A stretch of DNA of 45,238 bases from Planctomycetota bacterium (GTDB lineage Bacteria; Planctomycetota; Phycisphaerae; Sedimentisphaerales; Anaerobacaceae), in contig JALORE010000014.1 of the NCBI GenBank assembly GCA_025459125.1, forward strand, positions 1 through 45,238, written 5' to 3'. Made by a program: the position numbers and the translations under genes. The notes beneath the pieces were generated by a model. It ran no database searches. It saw only the letters and a list, made by a program, of their open reading frames with translations, and was not told the DNA's origin. Shown here piece by piece: positions 7,997-16,256 of this stretch (position 1 is the stretch's first letter; every line of letters starts with the position of its first letter).

Positions 7997-8506
7997 TTGG
8001 AGCGGAACATTCTCTGGGCGCCCTGGCGTATTCCCTACATCCGGAGTCTCGAAAAGGACGACGGCTGCTTTCTCTGCCACAACTTCGCCCATCCCGAGGA
8101 GGATGAGGCGAACTTGGTTCTGTGGCGGACCGGCCGGAGCCTCGTGGTCCTGAATCGATTTCCCTATAACAACGGCCATCTGCTGATCGCCCCGGCCCGA
8201 CACATTGCCGATCTGACCGAAACCTCCCCCCAGGAGATGCTGGAGCTGCTGCAGCTCGTGCGGGAAGCGCAGCGGGCGCTGTCGATCGCGGTCAACCCGC
8301 ATGGTTTCAACGTGGGGATGAATTTCGGCCGCTGCGCGGGCGCGGGACTACCCGGCCACCTGCACATCCACATCGTGCCGCGCTGGAACGGGGACACGAA
8401 CTTCATGAGCGTCTGCAGCGATACGAAAGTGGTCAGCCAATCGCTGGCGGACCTGCTCGCGGAGCTGCGAAAAGTCGGCGCCGAGCACGGCCTGCCGGCT
8501 CTCTGA
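7997..8506 (+). CDS. HIT-family hydrolase/phosphorylase
   Basis: 169 residues from TTG 7997, with GGGAGG at 7981-7986 as ribosome binding site. The histidine-triad motif GHLHIHIVPRW has His at residues 121, 123 and 125. The start MERNILWAPWRIPYI and the CFLC pair near residue 24 fit the Ap4A phosphorylase-like or nucleotidyl hydrolase branch, often with Zn. It acts on dinucleoside polyphosphates or nucleotide conjugates in the cytosol (family knowledge). Upstream and downstream spacers are both filled by palindromic heptad arrays. Confidence 0.9.
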   Translation: MERNILWAPWRIPYIRSLEKDDGCFLCHNFAHPEEDEANLVLWRTGRSLVVLNRFPYNNGHLLIAPARHIADLTETSPQEMLELLQLVREAQRALSIAVNPHGFNVGMNFGRCAGAGLPGHLHIHIVPRWNGDTNFMSVCSDTKVVSQSLADLLAELRKVGAEHGLPAL

Positions 8507-8511
8507 GTTCA

Positions 8512-8567
8512 CAGTTGTCAGTTCCCAGTTGACAGTTGAGGAACTGGGAACTGACAACTGACAACTG
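8512..8567. repeat. Palindromic heptad array C
   Basis: Exactly eight 7-bp units and no loop. Four forward units have the form CAGTTGT/CAGTTCC/CAGTTGA (8512-8539) and four reverse units have the form GGAACTG/ACAACTG (8540-8567). It lies between the HIT gene stop (8506) and the dNTPase start (8582). Confidence 0.92.
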
Positions 8568-8581
8568 GAACCTCTTCTTCT

Positions 8582-9766
8582 ATGTGCGACGGACTTCGTT
8601 CTTGTGCCGCGACGGAGGCGGTGAGCCAGGGGAGGGTTTTCCCGGAGCCGCCTCACCCGTACCGCTCCGACTTCGAGCGTGACCGCGACCGGATCGTCCA
8701 CTCGTCGGCGTTCCGGCGGCTGGAGGGCAAGACGCAGGTCTTCTCGCCCGGTATCAACGACTACTACCGCTCACGCCTGACGCACACGATCGAAGTGGCC
8801 CAGATCGGCCGGACCATCGCCAAGGTGCTCGGTCTCAACGAGAGTCTGACGGAGGCGATCTGCCTGGCCCACGACCTGGGACACCCGCCCTTTGGCCATA
8901 CGGGCGAGCAGACGCTCGATGAGCTGATGGCCGGCCACGGCGGCTTCGAGCACAATACCCAGACGCTGCGGATCGTGACGCTGCTCGAACACCCCTATCC
9001 GGCGTTCATGGGCCTGAACCTGATGTACGAGACGCGCCTGGGCCTGGCGCGAAAATGCGTCGCTGCCGTAGAAAGAAGGAGCAGGGGGCTGCCCCTCGCG
9101 GAGTGCGGATTCCGGACCGCGGATTTGCCCACCGGCGTCCATCATCAATCATCAATCAACAATCATCAATTCTTCGCTGCCACCAACTGCACCCTGGAGG
9201 GCCAGATTGCCGACGTGGCGGACCGCATCGCATACAACTGTCACGACCTGGAGGACGGCATGCGGGCCCGGCTGATCGATGGCAACCAGATGCGGCACCT
9301 GGACCTCTACACGGAGGCGGCGCACCGCGTCGGGGTCGAGCGGATCCCCGATTGGACGATCCGCCGGACCCGCGTGGCCAAGACCATCACCGACCGGCTC
9401 GTCAGCGACTGCATCGACCACAGCCGGCAGAACATCGAGAAGTCCGGCGTCACGACCGCCGCCGGGGTGTGCCGTCGCGCCGAGGACCTGATCGCCCTGT
9501 CCCCCCAGTACGACCAACGGCTGACCGAGCTTTCGCGCTTCCTGCTGGACCACCTGTACCATCATGAGACGCTGGTCGCGGCTGCGACCAAGGCCCGCGG
9601 CTGGCTGACGGAGCTCTTCGCGCAGCTCTGCCGCGAGCCCGGCCGGATGCCCAGCTATTTCCGCGGCTTCATTCCCGATTACGGCCTGGAGCGGGCCGTT
9701 TGCGACTACGTCGCCGGCATGACCGACCGCTACTGCCTCAAGTTTCTCGGCGTCGCCGGTCCATAG
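8582..9766 (+). CDS. dgt: dGTPase-like dNTP triphosphohydrolase (HD domain)
   Basis: Cleaves dNTPs to deoxynucleoside plus triphosphate (family knowledge). 394 residues. The HD-domain motifs are RSDFERDRDRIVHSSAFRRL, SRLTHTIEVAQ, AHDLGHPPFGH and, after a loop, IADVADRIAYNCHDLEDG. Two oddities. The start ATG 8582 has no clear ribosome binding site, and an in-frame stop at 8552 sits in the preceding heptad array; family members usually have about 15 more N-terminal residues. Residues ~160-203, between GLNLMYETRLGLAR and CTLEGQI, are longer than usual and are encoded by heptad repeats. Core catalytic residues look intact, so it is probably functional. Confidence 0.88.
   Translation: MCDGLRSCAATEAVSQGRVFPEPPHPYRSDFERDRDRIVHSSAFRRLEGKTQVFSPGINDYYRSRLTHTIEVAQIGRTIAKVLGLNESLTEAICLAHDLGHPPFGHTGEQTLDELMAGHGGFEHNTQTLRIVTLLEHPYPAFMGLNLMYETRLGLARKCVAAVERRSRGLPLAECGFRTADLPTGVHHQSSINNHQFFAATNCTLEGQIADVADRIAYNCHDLEDGMRARLIDGNQMRHLDLYTEAAHRVGVERIPDWTIRRTRVAKTITDRLVSDCIDHSRQNIEKSGVTTAAGVCRRAEDLIALSPQYDQRLTELSRFLLDHLYHHETLVAAATKARGWLTELFAQLCREPGRMPSYFRGFIPDYGLERAVCDYVAGMTDRYCLKFLGVAGP
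9101..9172. repeat. Two heptad half-arrays in frame inside dgt
   Basis: Four units of the form GAxxxCG (9101-9128: GAGTGCG, GATTCCG and so on) resemble array B. After a 12-nt gap come four units ATCATCA/ATCAACA (9141-9168). They encode a linker-like loop (…GFRTADL…VHHQSSINNHQ…) of the dNTPase without breaking the frame. Confidence 0.85.
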
Positions 9767-9791
9767 GGACGCAAGGCAGATCTGGGTCGAT

Positions 9792-9816
9792 TTGAGGCAA
9801 CTCAAGGTGGTATATT
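9792..9816 (+). promoter_or_regulatory. Candidate operator and -10 box for hicB
   Basis: TTGAG-GCAA-CTCAA (9792-9805) is a perfect 5-bp inverted repeat directly before TATATT (9811-9816). HicB proteins often autoregulate, so the repeat could be the operator (inference). No good -35 box is visible. Confidence 0.35.
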
Positions 9817-9822
9817 GGCGGT

Positions 9823-10014
9823 ATGGAGACTGTCCGCTATATCTATTGGCAAGACAAAGACATGTGGTTGGGACACTTGGAGGAGTATCCTGACTACATG
9901 ACTCAAGGCCAAACCATCGAAGAGCTCCAGGAGAATTTGAGAGACCTTTATGAAGAACTGACCAGCGGCCGGATTCCTGGGGTGCGCCGCGTGGCGGAGC
10001 TTCGGATCGCATGA
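9823..10014 (+). CDS. hicB: HicB-family antitoxin
   Basis: 63 residues. MWLGHLEEYPDYMTQGQTIEEL followed by ENLRDLYEELTSG is the partial RNase H-like HicB fold, which neutralises HicA. It lacks an extended C-terminal DNA-binding domain, as do the short HicB proteins. Its TGA overlaps the hicA ATG as ATGA (10011-10014). The partner gene carries a nonsense mutation, so this antitoxin appears to be orphaned. Confidence 0.85.
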   Translation: METVRYIYWQDKDMWLGHLEEYPDYMTQGQTIEELQENLRDLYEELTSGRIPGVRRVAELRIA

Positions 10015-10187
10015 AACGGACCGATCTGATTCGGCGCCTCGAAGAGAGTGGGTGCATCTTGCTTTGACATGGAGGGCGGCACGACTGGTATCAGAATCCC
10101 AAAACGGGTGCGTGTCAGCCCGTGCCTCGGCATCGTGAAATCCGCGACTTGCTGGCCAACCATATTCTGCGCCGACTCCAAGACTAG
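10011..10187 (+). pseudogene. hicA: hicA toxin with one premature stop
   Basis: ATG 10011 opens MKRTDLIRRLEESGCILL, then TGA at 10065-10067. The same frame continues HGGRHDWYQNPKTG and VPRHREIRDLLANHILRRL to TAG 10185-10187. With one residue in place of the TGA this is a full-length 58-residue HicA mRNA interferase. An ancestral CGA (Arg) codon is the simplest guess, because family members have R-x-G-G at this point. The probable catalytic His (GGRHDW) lies after the stop. TGA is an ordinary stop elsewhere in this window (purA, dgt-side genes), so recoding is unlikely. Confidence 0.88.
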
Positions 10188-10310
10188 ACCGTTCCGCATG
10201 GTACGCGTGCCTGCCGGCGATATCTTCAGCAGGAATCGGCCTGCGGATGGTGCACTCGTCATCTGTTTCCTTTGACTTGCCTGGGGGTTGCGGGTAGAGT
10301 TTTGGAGCTT

Positions 10311-10808
10311 ATGAATTGGAAACGATGGATCGCCACGTGTTTCGGGTTGGGATGGCTGCCGAAGGCGCCAGGGTCGTGGGGCTCGCTGCCGCCGGCGGTG
10401 GTGTTCTATCTGATGATGTGGTGCTGTGCACCGGGGCTCGGTACGAGCGCCGCCATGCTCGTCATGCTGGTGGCCGGGTGCGCGGCGTGTATCCTCTTTG
10501 CCCCGGCTTCGATCGCCGCGACCGGAAAGGACGACCCGGGCGAAGTGGTCATGGATGAGTTCGCGGCGCAAGCCCTGACGTTCCTGGCGATTCCGCTGGT
10601 CGTGGCACGAAACCTGTCGGGCGTCGAGAGCCTGGTGCTGGCGGTGTTCGGTTTTCTGGTTTTTCGCATTTTCGATATTCTCAAGCCCTGGCCGATCCGG
10701 AGACTGGAGCGTCTGCCGGCCGGGTGGGGTATCCTGGCGGACGACCTGGTTGCCGGCCTCGGTGCGGCAGTCTTTGCGTATGTTGCCATGAGGATACTGG
10801 TCCGGTAG
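10311..10808 (+). CDS. pgpA: Phosphatidylglycerophosphatase A
   Basis: 165 residues from ATG 10311, with TTTGGAG just upstream; a longer TTG-initiated frame (10272) is less likely. Dephosphorylates phosphatidylglycerophosphate to phosphatidylglycerol in the inner membrane. Family motifs: FGLGWLPKAPGSWGSLP at the N-terminus, DDPGEVVMDEFAAQAL in the middle, FRIFDILKPWPIRRLE and GWGILADDLVAGLGA near the end. About four membrane segments. TTGACT-N17-TAGAGT at 10272-10300 has ideal promoter spacing. A start site there would leave almost no leader, so it may be coincidental or give a near-leaderless mRNA. The next gene begins 126 nt downstream on the same strand. Confidence 0.93.
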   Translation: MNWKRWIATCFGLGWLPKAPGSWGSLPPAVVFYLMMWCCAPGLGTSAAMLVMLVAGCAACILFAPASIAATGKDDPGEVVMDEFAAQALTFLAIPLVVARNLSGVESLVLAVFGFLVFRIFDILKPWPIRRLERLPAGWGILADDLVAGLGAAVFAYVAMRILVR

Positions 10809-10934
10809 ATGGCTGCGGCTTGCACGAGACGGATGGTGTAAGGCGGACGGTGGTCTTCTCCGCACGCCCGACAGACCACGAGAGGCGAGGAACGCCAGAA
10901 GGGCAGGCGGAATGCCCGGCTTCGGAAGACAAGG

Positions 10935-13493
10935 ATGACGAACGACTACAGCATCGAGGTCTGCAGGCAACTCCAGGAACGATTCGCCGAAACGCAGGTG
11001 CGGCGGCCGATGCGGATTGGTCGCTATGAGCCGGGGACCGAGCTGACCTACCGGGTCCACGGTTTTCCGGGCGATCGGTCCGCTGATGTCCACGTGGCGG
11101 TCGAGCGTTTTGTGGGGGGCGGTTTTGCCGGGCAGGTCTATCGTGTACAGATTTTGCAGATCGACGGCTCTGAGATCGCCGGCTTGCGCGTGGGCAGCTC
11201 CTACGCGATGAAGATCCTGGTTCCGCCGTCGGGATTCTCCCGCCTGTGCCGGAATTTGCTCTACCGAATCGGTTTCCAGGGGCCGTTCCAACTCCAGGTG
11301 AATCCCGCGGCGGCTCGGGCGGGGGCCCTGTGGCAGAAGCTCATTCGACGCGGAGCCCGGATCCAGTTTGGGGATGAACGGACGGTCGTGGACATCTACG
11401 GCACGTTTGTGGATCAGCAGATCGGCAGTTGCGGCGAATTGAGCGAGTGGGTGGAGGGGCGGACCTGGCGCCTGGAGGTTGACGACCGGCTCGATCTGCT
11501 GCGCCAGTGGCGTAGGGGCAGGATCGTCGATTCGAGCCGGCTCGGCTCGCCGGAATACCGCGCCAAGAAGGTCTTCATGCACGAGTTCGTCGGGCTGCTC
11601 CATGAGATGGGAGCCCACGAGTTCGCGCGGCAATATGAATGGTCCACCTGCAAGAGTCAGCCCAACTGCCTGAAGCGGCGATCCATGATCGCGGATTCGG
11701 GTGGCGATGTGAATCCGCCCTCGGACCTCGACAAGGACCCGGCGGCCGGACTGGTGGCGGTGGATTTCCGGGCGGGGCTGGCGCTGTTGCCGTTTTTGCC
11801 GATGAGCCCGGGGGATGTGAAGTTGATCCTGCAGGGTGTGGCCCGGGGCTCGCTGGTCCAGTTCGACCGGGGTCGTCTCGACCAGTTGGATCGTTTCATC
11901 GCCGCACACCGCGCGGAATTCGCGGACATGCAGGGGATCCTGACGGAACTGAAGGAGGCGGAGCGCATCTACCGCGATTCCGTTCCGGATCTCACGCACA
12001 ACCACGTCCGGCTGCTGACCAGCAGTCGGCTCTGGACCACGATGCGCAACAGCGCCATTACCGGTTGGCAGACCCGCGGGCTGGTGGACGAGGAACACGC
12101 GCGGAGTCTGCGCGGGAGCAGGGTTCTGACTCTGGCGTTCCTTCTGGTCGGCTGCATCCCTTTTCTGGGCAAGGTGTTACGGCGTGCCTGGGGGCGATCC
12201 GACTGGCGGGAGCACTACGTGCGCCTGCTGACCGGTCTCGACTATCTGCGGCGTGCCTTTCACGCCCGCATGGCGGAGAGGCTGACCGAATGGCATCGCG
12301 CCGCACGGGTCGACAGCCAGGGCGCCACAAGGCTGGCCGGGGACCCCTGGCGGTTTCTGGCACATTGTCCTTTGTCTATTCTGCCGGCAGGGCTGCACCG
12401 GGCGGTGACCGATTGGCAGTTTGCCCGCGAGAAAGTCGCGCAGTTGCTGATCCATCCGATCCGCCTGTACTTCAACGCCCAATTGCGCGAGCAGTGGCTC
12501 CGCGACATGGTGGCGGAAGGGCAGAGCAAGCACATGCTCAGCGACGAGGATGCCGGGACGATCCTGTCCCAGATCCAGGAGCCGTACATCCAGAAGTACC
12601 TCAAGTGCCTGGCTGTGCATCTCTGTACGTTGTTTGTGACCGAGTTGACGGCTTTGACCCTGGCGATCGTCTACGTGCTGATGCATTCCGAGATGCCCTG
12701 GCAACAGGCTTGGGGGCGCGCGCTGACCATCATTGCCCTGTTCCAGATCGTGCCGGTCTCGCCCGGATCGCTGGTGCGCGGCGTCTACGTGCTGTACGTG
12801 GTCATACGCGAGCATAATTTCCGCGACTACAACATCGCGGTCTTCGTCGGATTCTTCCGGTACATTGGCTACCTGGCCTTTCCGATCCAGATGACGTACC
12901 GGTATCCGGTGCTGGCCCGCTTCATGGCGGCCCACTGGGCGACGGAAGCGGTGCACGTCGTCCCCGTATTCGGCGAGCGTGGCGCCTTGCTGGAGCACTG
13001 GGTGTTCTACCTGTTCTACAACTGGCCGCTGACGATCCGGCGGCGGATGCGCCGGCGCGCGGAGATGCGGGCCCTCATGCCGCCGCGCTACTGGCACGTG
13101 CCGGCGTGCGTCCTGGTAGCGACCGCGGCGTTCGGTCTGCTGGATTCCGTTCACCTGGCGCGGACCGGTGCGTTGCCCGGTCTGCGGGCGTACTGGTGGC
13201 TGCTGGTGGCGATACCGCTCTTGTGCGGCAGTATCGCGGTTCTTGGTTGCGGCGGGGCGACCCTCGGACGACGGATTCTGGCCGCCGCACTGGCGGGCGT
13301 TTTGACCGCCTTGGCAACCACGCTGATCCTGGCGATCCTGGGGCGGGCTCAGGGCATCGCGGCCGCTCACGCACTGGCCATTGGCTTCTGGCGGACCTTC
13401 CTTTTCACCATTCTGGCCACGATCGGAGCGATTCTCACGGAATTGACCCTTCCCGAGCCTGAGCCGGCCCTGCCTGAGCCGGTGGCCGGCTGA
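10935..13493 (+). CDS. Kinase-like / multi-span membrane fusion protein, function unknown
   Basis: 852 residues from ATG 10935, with GGAAG about 6 nt upstream. The N-terminal third looks like a degenerate protein-kinase fold: a glycine-rich loop FVGGGFAGQVYRV (59-71), a VAxK-like lysine YAMKIL (Lys93), a hinge-like ELSEWVEGRTW (168-178) and LLHEMGAHEFARQYEW...SQPN (221-244) where HRDxxxxN would be. A DFG-like VDFRAGLALLP follows (276-286). No HRD aspartate is visible, so it may be a pseudokinase. Residues ~395-415 are one hydrophobic segment. About six to eight more fill ~560-840, including QIVPVSPGSLVRGVYVLYVV and RYIGYLAFPIQMTYRYP. I do not recognise a named family. It follows pgpA, which hints at an envelope or lipid role (inference). 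Confidence 0.8.
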   Translation: MTNDYSIEVCRQLQERFAETQVRRPMRIGRYEPGTELTYRVHGFPGDRSADVHVAVERFVGGGFAGQVYRVQILQIDGSEIAGLRVGSSYAMKILVPPSGFSRLCRNLLYRIGFQGPFQLQVNPAAARAGALWQKLIRRGARIQFGDERTVVDIYGTFVDQQIGSCGELSEWVEGRTWRLEVDDRLDLLRQWRRGRIVDSSRLGSPEYRAKKVFMHEFVGLLHEMGAHEFARQYEWSTCKSQPNCLKRRSMIADSGGDVNPPSDLDKDPAAGLVAVDFRAGLALLPFLPMSPGDVKLILQGVARGSLVQFDRGRLDQLDRFIAAHRAEFADMQGILTELKEAERIYRDSVPDLTHNHVRLLTSSRLWTTMRNSAITGWQTRGLVDEEHARSLRGSRVLTLAFLLVGCIPFLGKVLRRAWGRSDWREHYVRLLTGLDYLRRAFHARMAERLTEWHRAARVDSQGATRLAGDPWRFLAHCPLSILPAGLHRAVTDWQFAREKVAQLLIHPIRLYFNAQLREQWLRDMVAEGQSKHMLSDEDAGTILSQIQEPYIQKYLKCLAVHLCTLFVTELTALTLAIVYVLMHSEMPWQQAWGRALTIIALFQIVPVSPGSLVRGVYVLYVVIREHNFRDYNIAVFVGFFRYIGYLAFPIQMTYRYPVLARFMAAHWATEAVHVVPVFGERGALLEHWVFYLFYNWPLTIRRRMRRRAEMRALMPPRYWHVPACVLVATAAFGLLDSVHLARTGALPGLRAYWWLLVAIPLLCGSIAVLGCGGATLGRRILAAALAGVLTALATTLILAILGRAQGIAAAHALAIGFWRTFLFTILATIGAILTELTLPEPEPALPEPVAG

Positions 13494-13677
13494 GAGACCG
13501 CGGGGGGCGTCTAACGACCGCCTGATACATTTTGGAAGGTGGATTGGAAGATGGGAGCTCGCAGGGCTCTGATCCGAGCACGATTGGGGGAAATGGGGGA
13601 GATGCGCAATACATTCACACGGAAATCACTTGAAACCTGAAAAAAGCCCGTTACAATGCAGTCCTAGCTGAAAAAGG

Positions 13678-13708
13678 TTGTAGGGGAATTGCCGCTTGCG
13701 TGTATAAT
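13678..13708 (+). promoter_or_regulatory. Candidate promoter (TTGTAG / TATAAT)
   Basis: A perfect TATAAT lies at 13703-13708, with TTGTAG at 13678-13683 (19-nt spacer). It gives a leader of about 85 nt to the ATG at 13801. Nothing else is recognisable in the 307-bp spacer 13494-13800. Confidence 0.5.
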
Positions 13709-13800
13709 AATTCGTGAACCGAGTTGGTATAGGCCCGAAGTCCGGGTGCTTCACGGCTCGACTGGATACTCAAAGAATTCAGTGGAAGGTTCTTTCCCTC

Positions 13801-14562
13801 ATGCCGGCGAACAGTTATAGCTCTCTGTGCGACGACTTCTACATTGACATGTATGTGAACACGGAACTGGACCTGCCCACGGAGCGTGACACGATTCTGA
13901 CGTTTTTCGAGCGTGTCCAGAAGCAGTATCCGACGATGGCGCGTTTTGCGCGGCGGGAGAACGGCGAATACTGCCTGGAAGAGGACCCGGTGTCGGGGCA
14001 ATCGCGCTGGGTGAGCCTGGAGGGGGACCGCGTCGGCTCGGGCGTGGTAAACCCCTCGAACACCGAGGAGATCTACCAGCAGGACAAGCAGATCCTGGAG
14101 CTCATGCCCTACATGTTGGGCGTCACCCCGCTCGATGTGGATTCCATCGATATCACGTTCGCCATGGATTTCGACTGCGCGGGCAATCACGATGAAATCA
14201 TCGCCGAGGCCCTGTTCGCCTCCAGCGCATTCGGGTGGCTGCTGGATTGGCCGCACGTCAAGCCCATCGTGTTCTCGCCGTCCATGGTGATCACGCTTTC
14301 GGCGGACGAGTACACGCAGGCGCGGGTGAGCATCGAATCCAAGACCAGCGTCTTCGAGCCCGGCGAGAAGGAGCAGAGCCGCGATGAAGCGATTACGCTG
14401 TCTCTGACCGTGCGCCAGTATCCGCGGCCGAATGAGCGGTTCGACCCGGTGGCCTCCTTCGAGCGGCAGTACCAGTTGACCGAAGAGCTCATGAACGAGC
14501 GGATTATCCAGCATTTCGTGCAGCCATTGGCCCAGGTCATCGCCCAGAGACGCTCGCCCTGA
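13801..14562 (+). CDS. Conserved hypothetical cytosolic protein
   Basis: 253 residues from ATG 13801; the frame is open upstream to GTG 13714, but that codon lies almost at the predicted transcription start. The protein is acidic and has no signal peptide or membrane segment. It begins MPANSYSSLCDDFYIDMYVNTEL and contains DVDSIDITFAMDFDCAGNHDEIIAEAL and DEYTQARVSIESKTSVF. The layout suggests a mixed alpha/beta protein; no motif I know. It lies 23 nt before the next gene on the same strand, so the two are probably co-transcribed. Confidence 0.75.
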   Translation: MPANSYSSLCDDFYIDMYVNTELDLPTERDTILTFFERVQKQYPTMARFARRENGEYCLEEDPVSGQSRWVSLEGDRVGSGVVNPSNTEEIYQQDKQILELMPYMLGVTPLDVDSIDITFAMDFDCAGNHDEIIAEALFASSAFGWLLDWPHVKPIVFSPSMVITLSADEYTQARVSIESKTSVFEPGEKEQSRDEAITLSLTVRQYPRPNERFDPVASFERQYQLTEELMNERIIQHFVQPLAQVIAQRRSP

Positions 14563-14585
14563 GACCGGCGAGTCGGGGTGAACTC

Positions 14586-15047
14586 ATGACGATTGAAGCA
14601 CCTGTAAGCAAGTACAAGCGCAACAGCTTTCTGATCGGTATCGGCGCCTGCGTGGTCCTGGCGCTGTGGTTTGCCTACGACGGATACCTCAACCGCGCGT
14701 TCATCGCGGAGCATACGACCGAGCAGGGGCTCCCGACTGGCACGCTGGTCTTCAACCAGAAATCACCGCCGTTCTTTGTGCTGGGGGCGATACTCCTGGG
14801 GGCGTACTGGTACGCGATTCGCGGCCGTAAGCTGGTGGCGGCCGAGGACGCCCTCATCGCGTCCGGCGGCAGGAAGATCCCGTACGATTCCATCGAGCAG
14901 ATCGACAAGACGCATTTCGAGACCAAGGGGTTCTTCGCCATCACCTACAAGAACGAGAACGGTCGCCTCGTGCGCCGCACCCTGAGCGACCGCCAATACG
15001 ACAACCTCAAGCCGATCCTGGAACACCTCATCGCCCAGATCTCGTAG
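14586..15047 (+). CDS. Small membrane protein with two spanning segments
   Basis: 153 residues. Two hydrophobic helices (about 14-32, FLIGIGACVVLALWF, and 63-80, FFVLGAILLGAYWYA) flank a short loop. The C-terminal 70 residues (KLVAAEDALIASGGRKIPYDSIEQIDKT...) look like a small PH-like beta domain facing the cytosol. Family unknown. It overlaps nothing and is convergent with the pseudopilin gene, leaving only 5 nt between the stop codons. Confidence 0.72.
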   Translation: MTIEAPVSKYKRNSFLIGIGACVVLALWFAYDGYLNRAFIAEHTTEQGLPTGTLVFNQKSPPFFVLGAILLGAYWYAIRGRKLVAAEDALIASGGRKIPYDSIEQIDKTHFETKGFFAITYKNENGRLVRRTLSDRQYDNLKPILEHLIAQIS

Positions 15048-15052
15048 CGCCA

Positions 15053-16006
15053 TCAGTAGTCCTTGAACTTCCGCAGCCACAGGGGCCAGTCTTCGGGCTT
15101 GACGCCGCCGGCCTTTGTCCAGGGACCCGCCGTGTTGAAGTCGAGGTACCAGTTCAACGTCCACAGTTCCTTAAGGCCGATCGGCCGGATCGACCAATCC
15201 AGAAAGAGTCCGTTGATCGCCGTGTGGTGGCGGTTGATGCACAGTACCCGGCTGCTGGGGCCGGCGGGTTCCATGACCGGCGGTGGCAGCGTCTCCGTTG
15301 CCATCCCGCAGACGGGGTCAACCGCGTCGAGAAGCAAGGGGATGTTGCCTCGGCCCTGCAGGGAACACACATCGGTGTATGGTTTTGCATATCTTCCCAT
15401 GGAGCTTGGGTTTATCCCCTCGAAAGGGGGGAGGGTGCTGAAGAGGAAGCGATTCAAGCCGTAGCTGCCACGAAAGGACGGAGGCGGGGTGGTGATCTCC
15501 CAGGCGGCGAAGGTCCCCCCACTGTTGACCTCCATAAAGAACGTACCCTTGGCCATGGAGCCGAAAGCCCTGTCCCCGGTGGTCTTGGTCGCCAGGGGAC
15601 AGCAGGCGATGTCGTCGGTCCGCACCCCGTGGGATCGTTCGGGGGCGTTCGGGTCCGTTCTGTGGGTGATGTACAGTCCTCTGACGATGGAGATGCCGGG
15701 TAGCAGTTCGCTGGTACGCGGGAAACGGCCCTCGTGATCCACCAGGTACAGACTCAGGGCTGTTGCCCATTGCCTCAGGTGGGCGCGACAAACCACGGCG
15801 CCGGCCTGTCGGCGAGCCCGGTGCACGGCCGGAAGCAACAGTGCCAGCAACAGGGCAATGATGGAGATGACGACCAGCAGCTCGATGAGGGTGAAGCCGA
15901 TAGAGTCGATGAGGGATGATGGGTCGTTGGTGATGGGGTCAGACCACCCCCTTGGCCGACGCGCTGCCGGCTTCGGACCCCTGGTCTGGCTCTCTCCGCG
16001 ACGCAT
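15053..16006 (-). CDS. Prepilin-type (type II secretion-like) pseudopilin
   Basis: 317 residues if started at the minus-strand ATG 16004-16006, which has GGGAG 8 nt upstream. An in-frame start further upstream (to 16183) is possible but adds only low-complexity residues. After a 36-residue leader comes the prepilin cleavage site and N-methylation helix, [27 protein letters not shown]. The globular part ends [22 protein letters not shown] and [19 protein letters not shown] associate this C-terminus with many planctomycete pseudopilin-like proteins. It would be processed by a prepilin peptidase and held in the inner membrane. No secretion genes are nearby. The leader is unusually long and Arg/Pro-rich, so the start is uncertain. 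Confidence 0.85.
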   Translation of the reverse strand: MRRGESQTRGPKPAARRPRGWSDPITNDPSSLIDSIGFTLIELLVVISIIALLLALLLPAVHRARRQAGAVVCRAHLRQWATALSLYLVDHEGRFPRTSELLPGISIVRGLYITHRTDPNAPERSHGVRTDDIACCPLATKTTGDRAFGSMAKGTFFMEVNSGGTFAAWEITTPPPSFRGSYGLNRFLFSTLPPFEGINPSSMGRYAKPYTDVCSLQGRGNIPLLLDAVDPVCGMATETLPPPVMEPAGPSSRVLCINRHHTAINGLFLDWSIRPIGLKELWTLNWYLDFNTAGPWTKAGGVKPEDWPLWLRKFKDY

Positions 16007-16223
16007 CGCTCCTGCTCCCATCCGCCGGCGAGCGATCCGCGGGACCGACAGAGATTGCCCTTCGCCGAAGCGCATTAGGGTCACATCGGCCCGTCCCTGG
16101 CAGTCCCAACCGCTGAACTCCATTGTGTCATCCGCCTGCGGTTTGTCAAGACCGCCAAGGAGGGAACTTGGCGATTCTGACAATCTTCGCGATTCTCGCG
16201 TGATTTTGGCCCTTTTCGGGTCC

Positions 16224-16256
16224 GAAGATCGTCAACCTCGCGACTTGACGATCTTC
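16224..16256. promoter_or_regulatory. Perfect 12-bp stem inverted repeat upstream of purA
   Basis: GAAGATCGTCAA (16224-16235) and TTGACGATCTTC (16245-16256) form a perfect stem with a 9-nt loop. Weaker matches of the same words flank it (16160-16300). It may be a cruciform, an RNA hairpin in the purA leader, or a relative of the family A element, whose core is TTGACGATGCC. Confidence 0.6.

Noticed and set aside
10065..10067. Recoding of UGA (selenocysteine or readthrough) in hicA
   Set aside because: HicA has no selenoprotein relatives that I know of, no SECIS-like hairpin follows, and UGA serves as a normal stop in neighbouring genes; a nonsense mutation is simpler.
10272..10300. Consensus-spaced promoter directly before pgpA
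   Set aside because: TTGACT-N17-TAGAGT fits, but the start site would fall on the ribosome binding site; kept only as a comment in the pgpA entry.
9948..12098. 716-codon minus-strand open frame over hicA, pgpA and the kinase-like gene
   Set aside because: Low-complexity, His/Arg/Pro-rich translation with no motif; real genes with ribosome sites lie on the plus strand.
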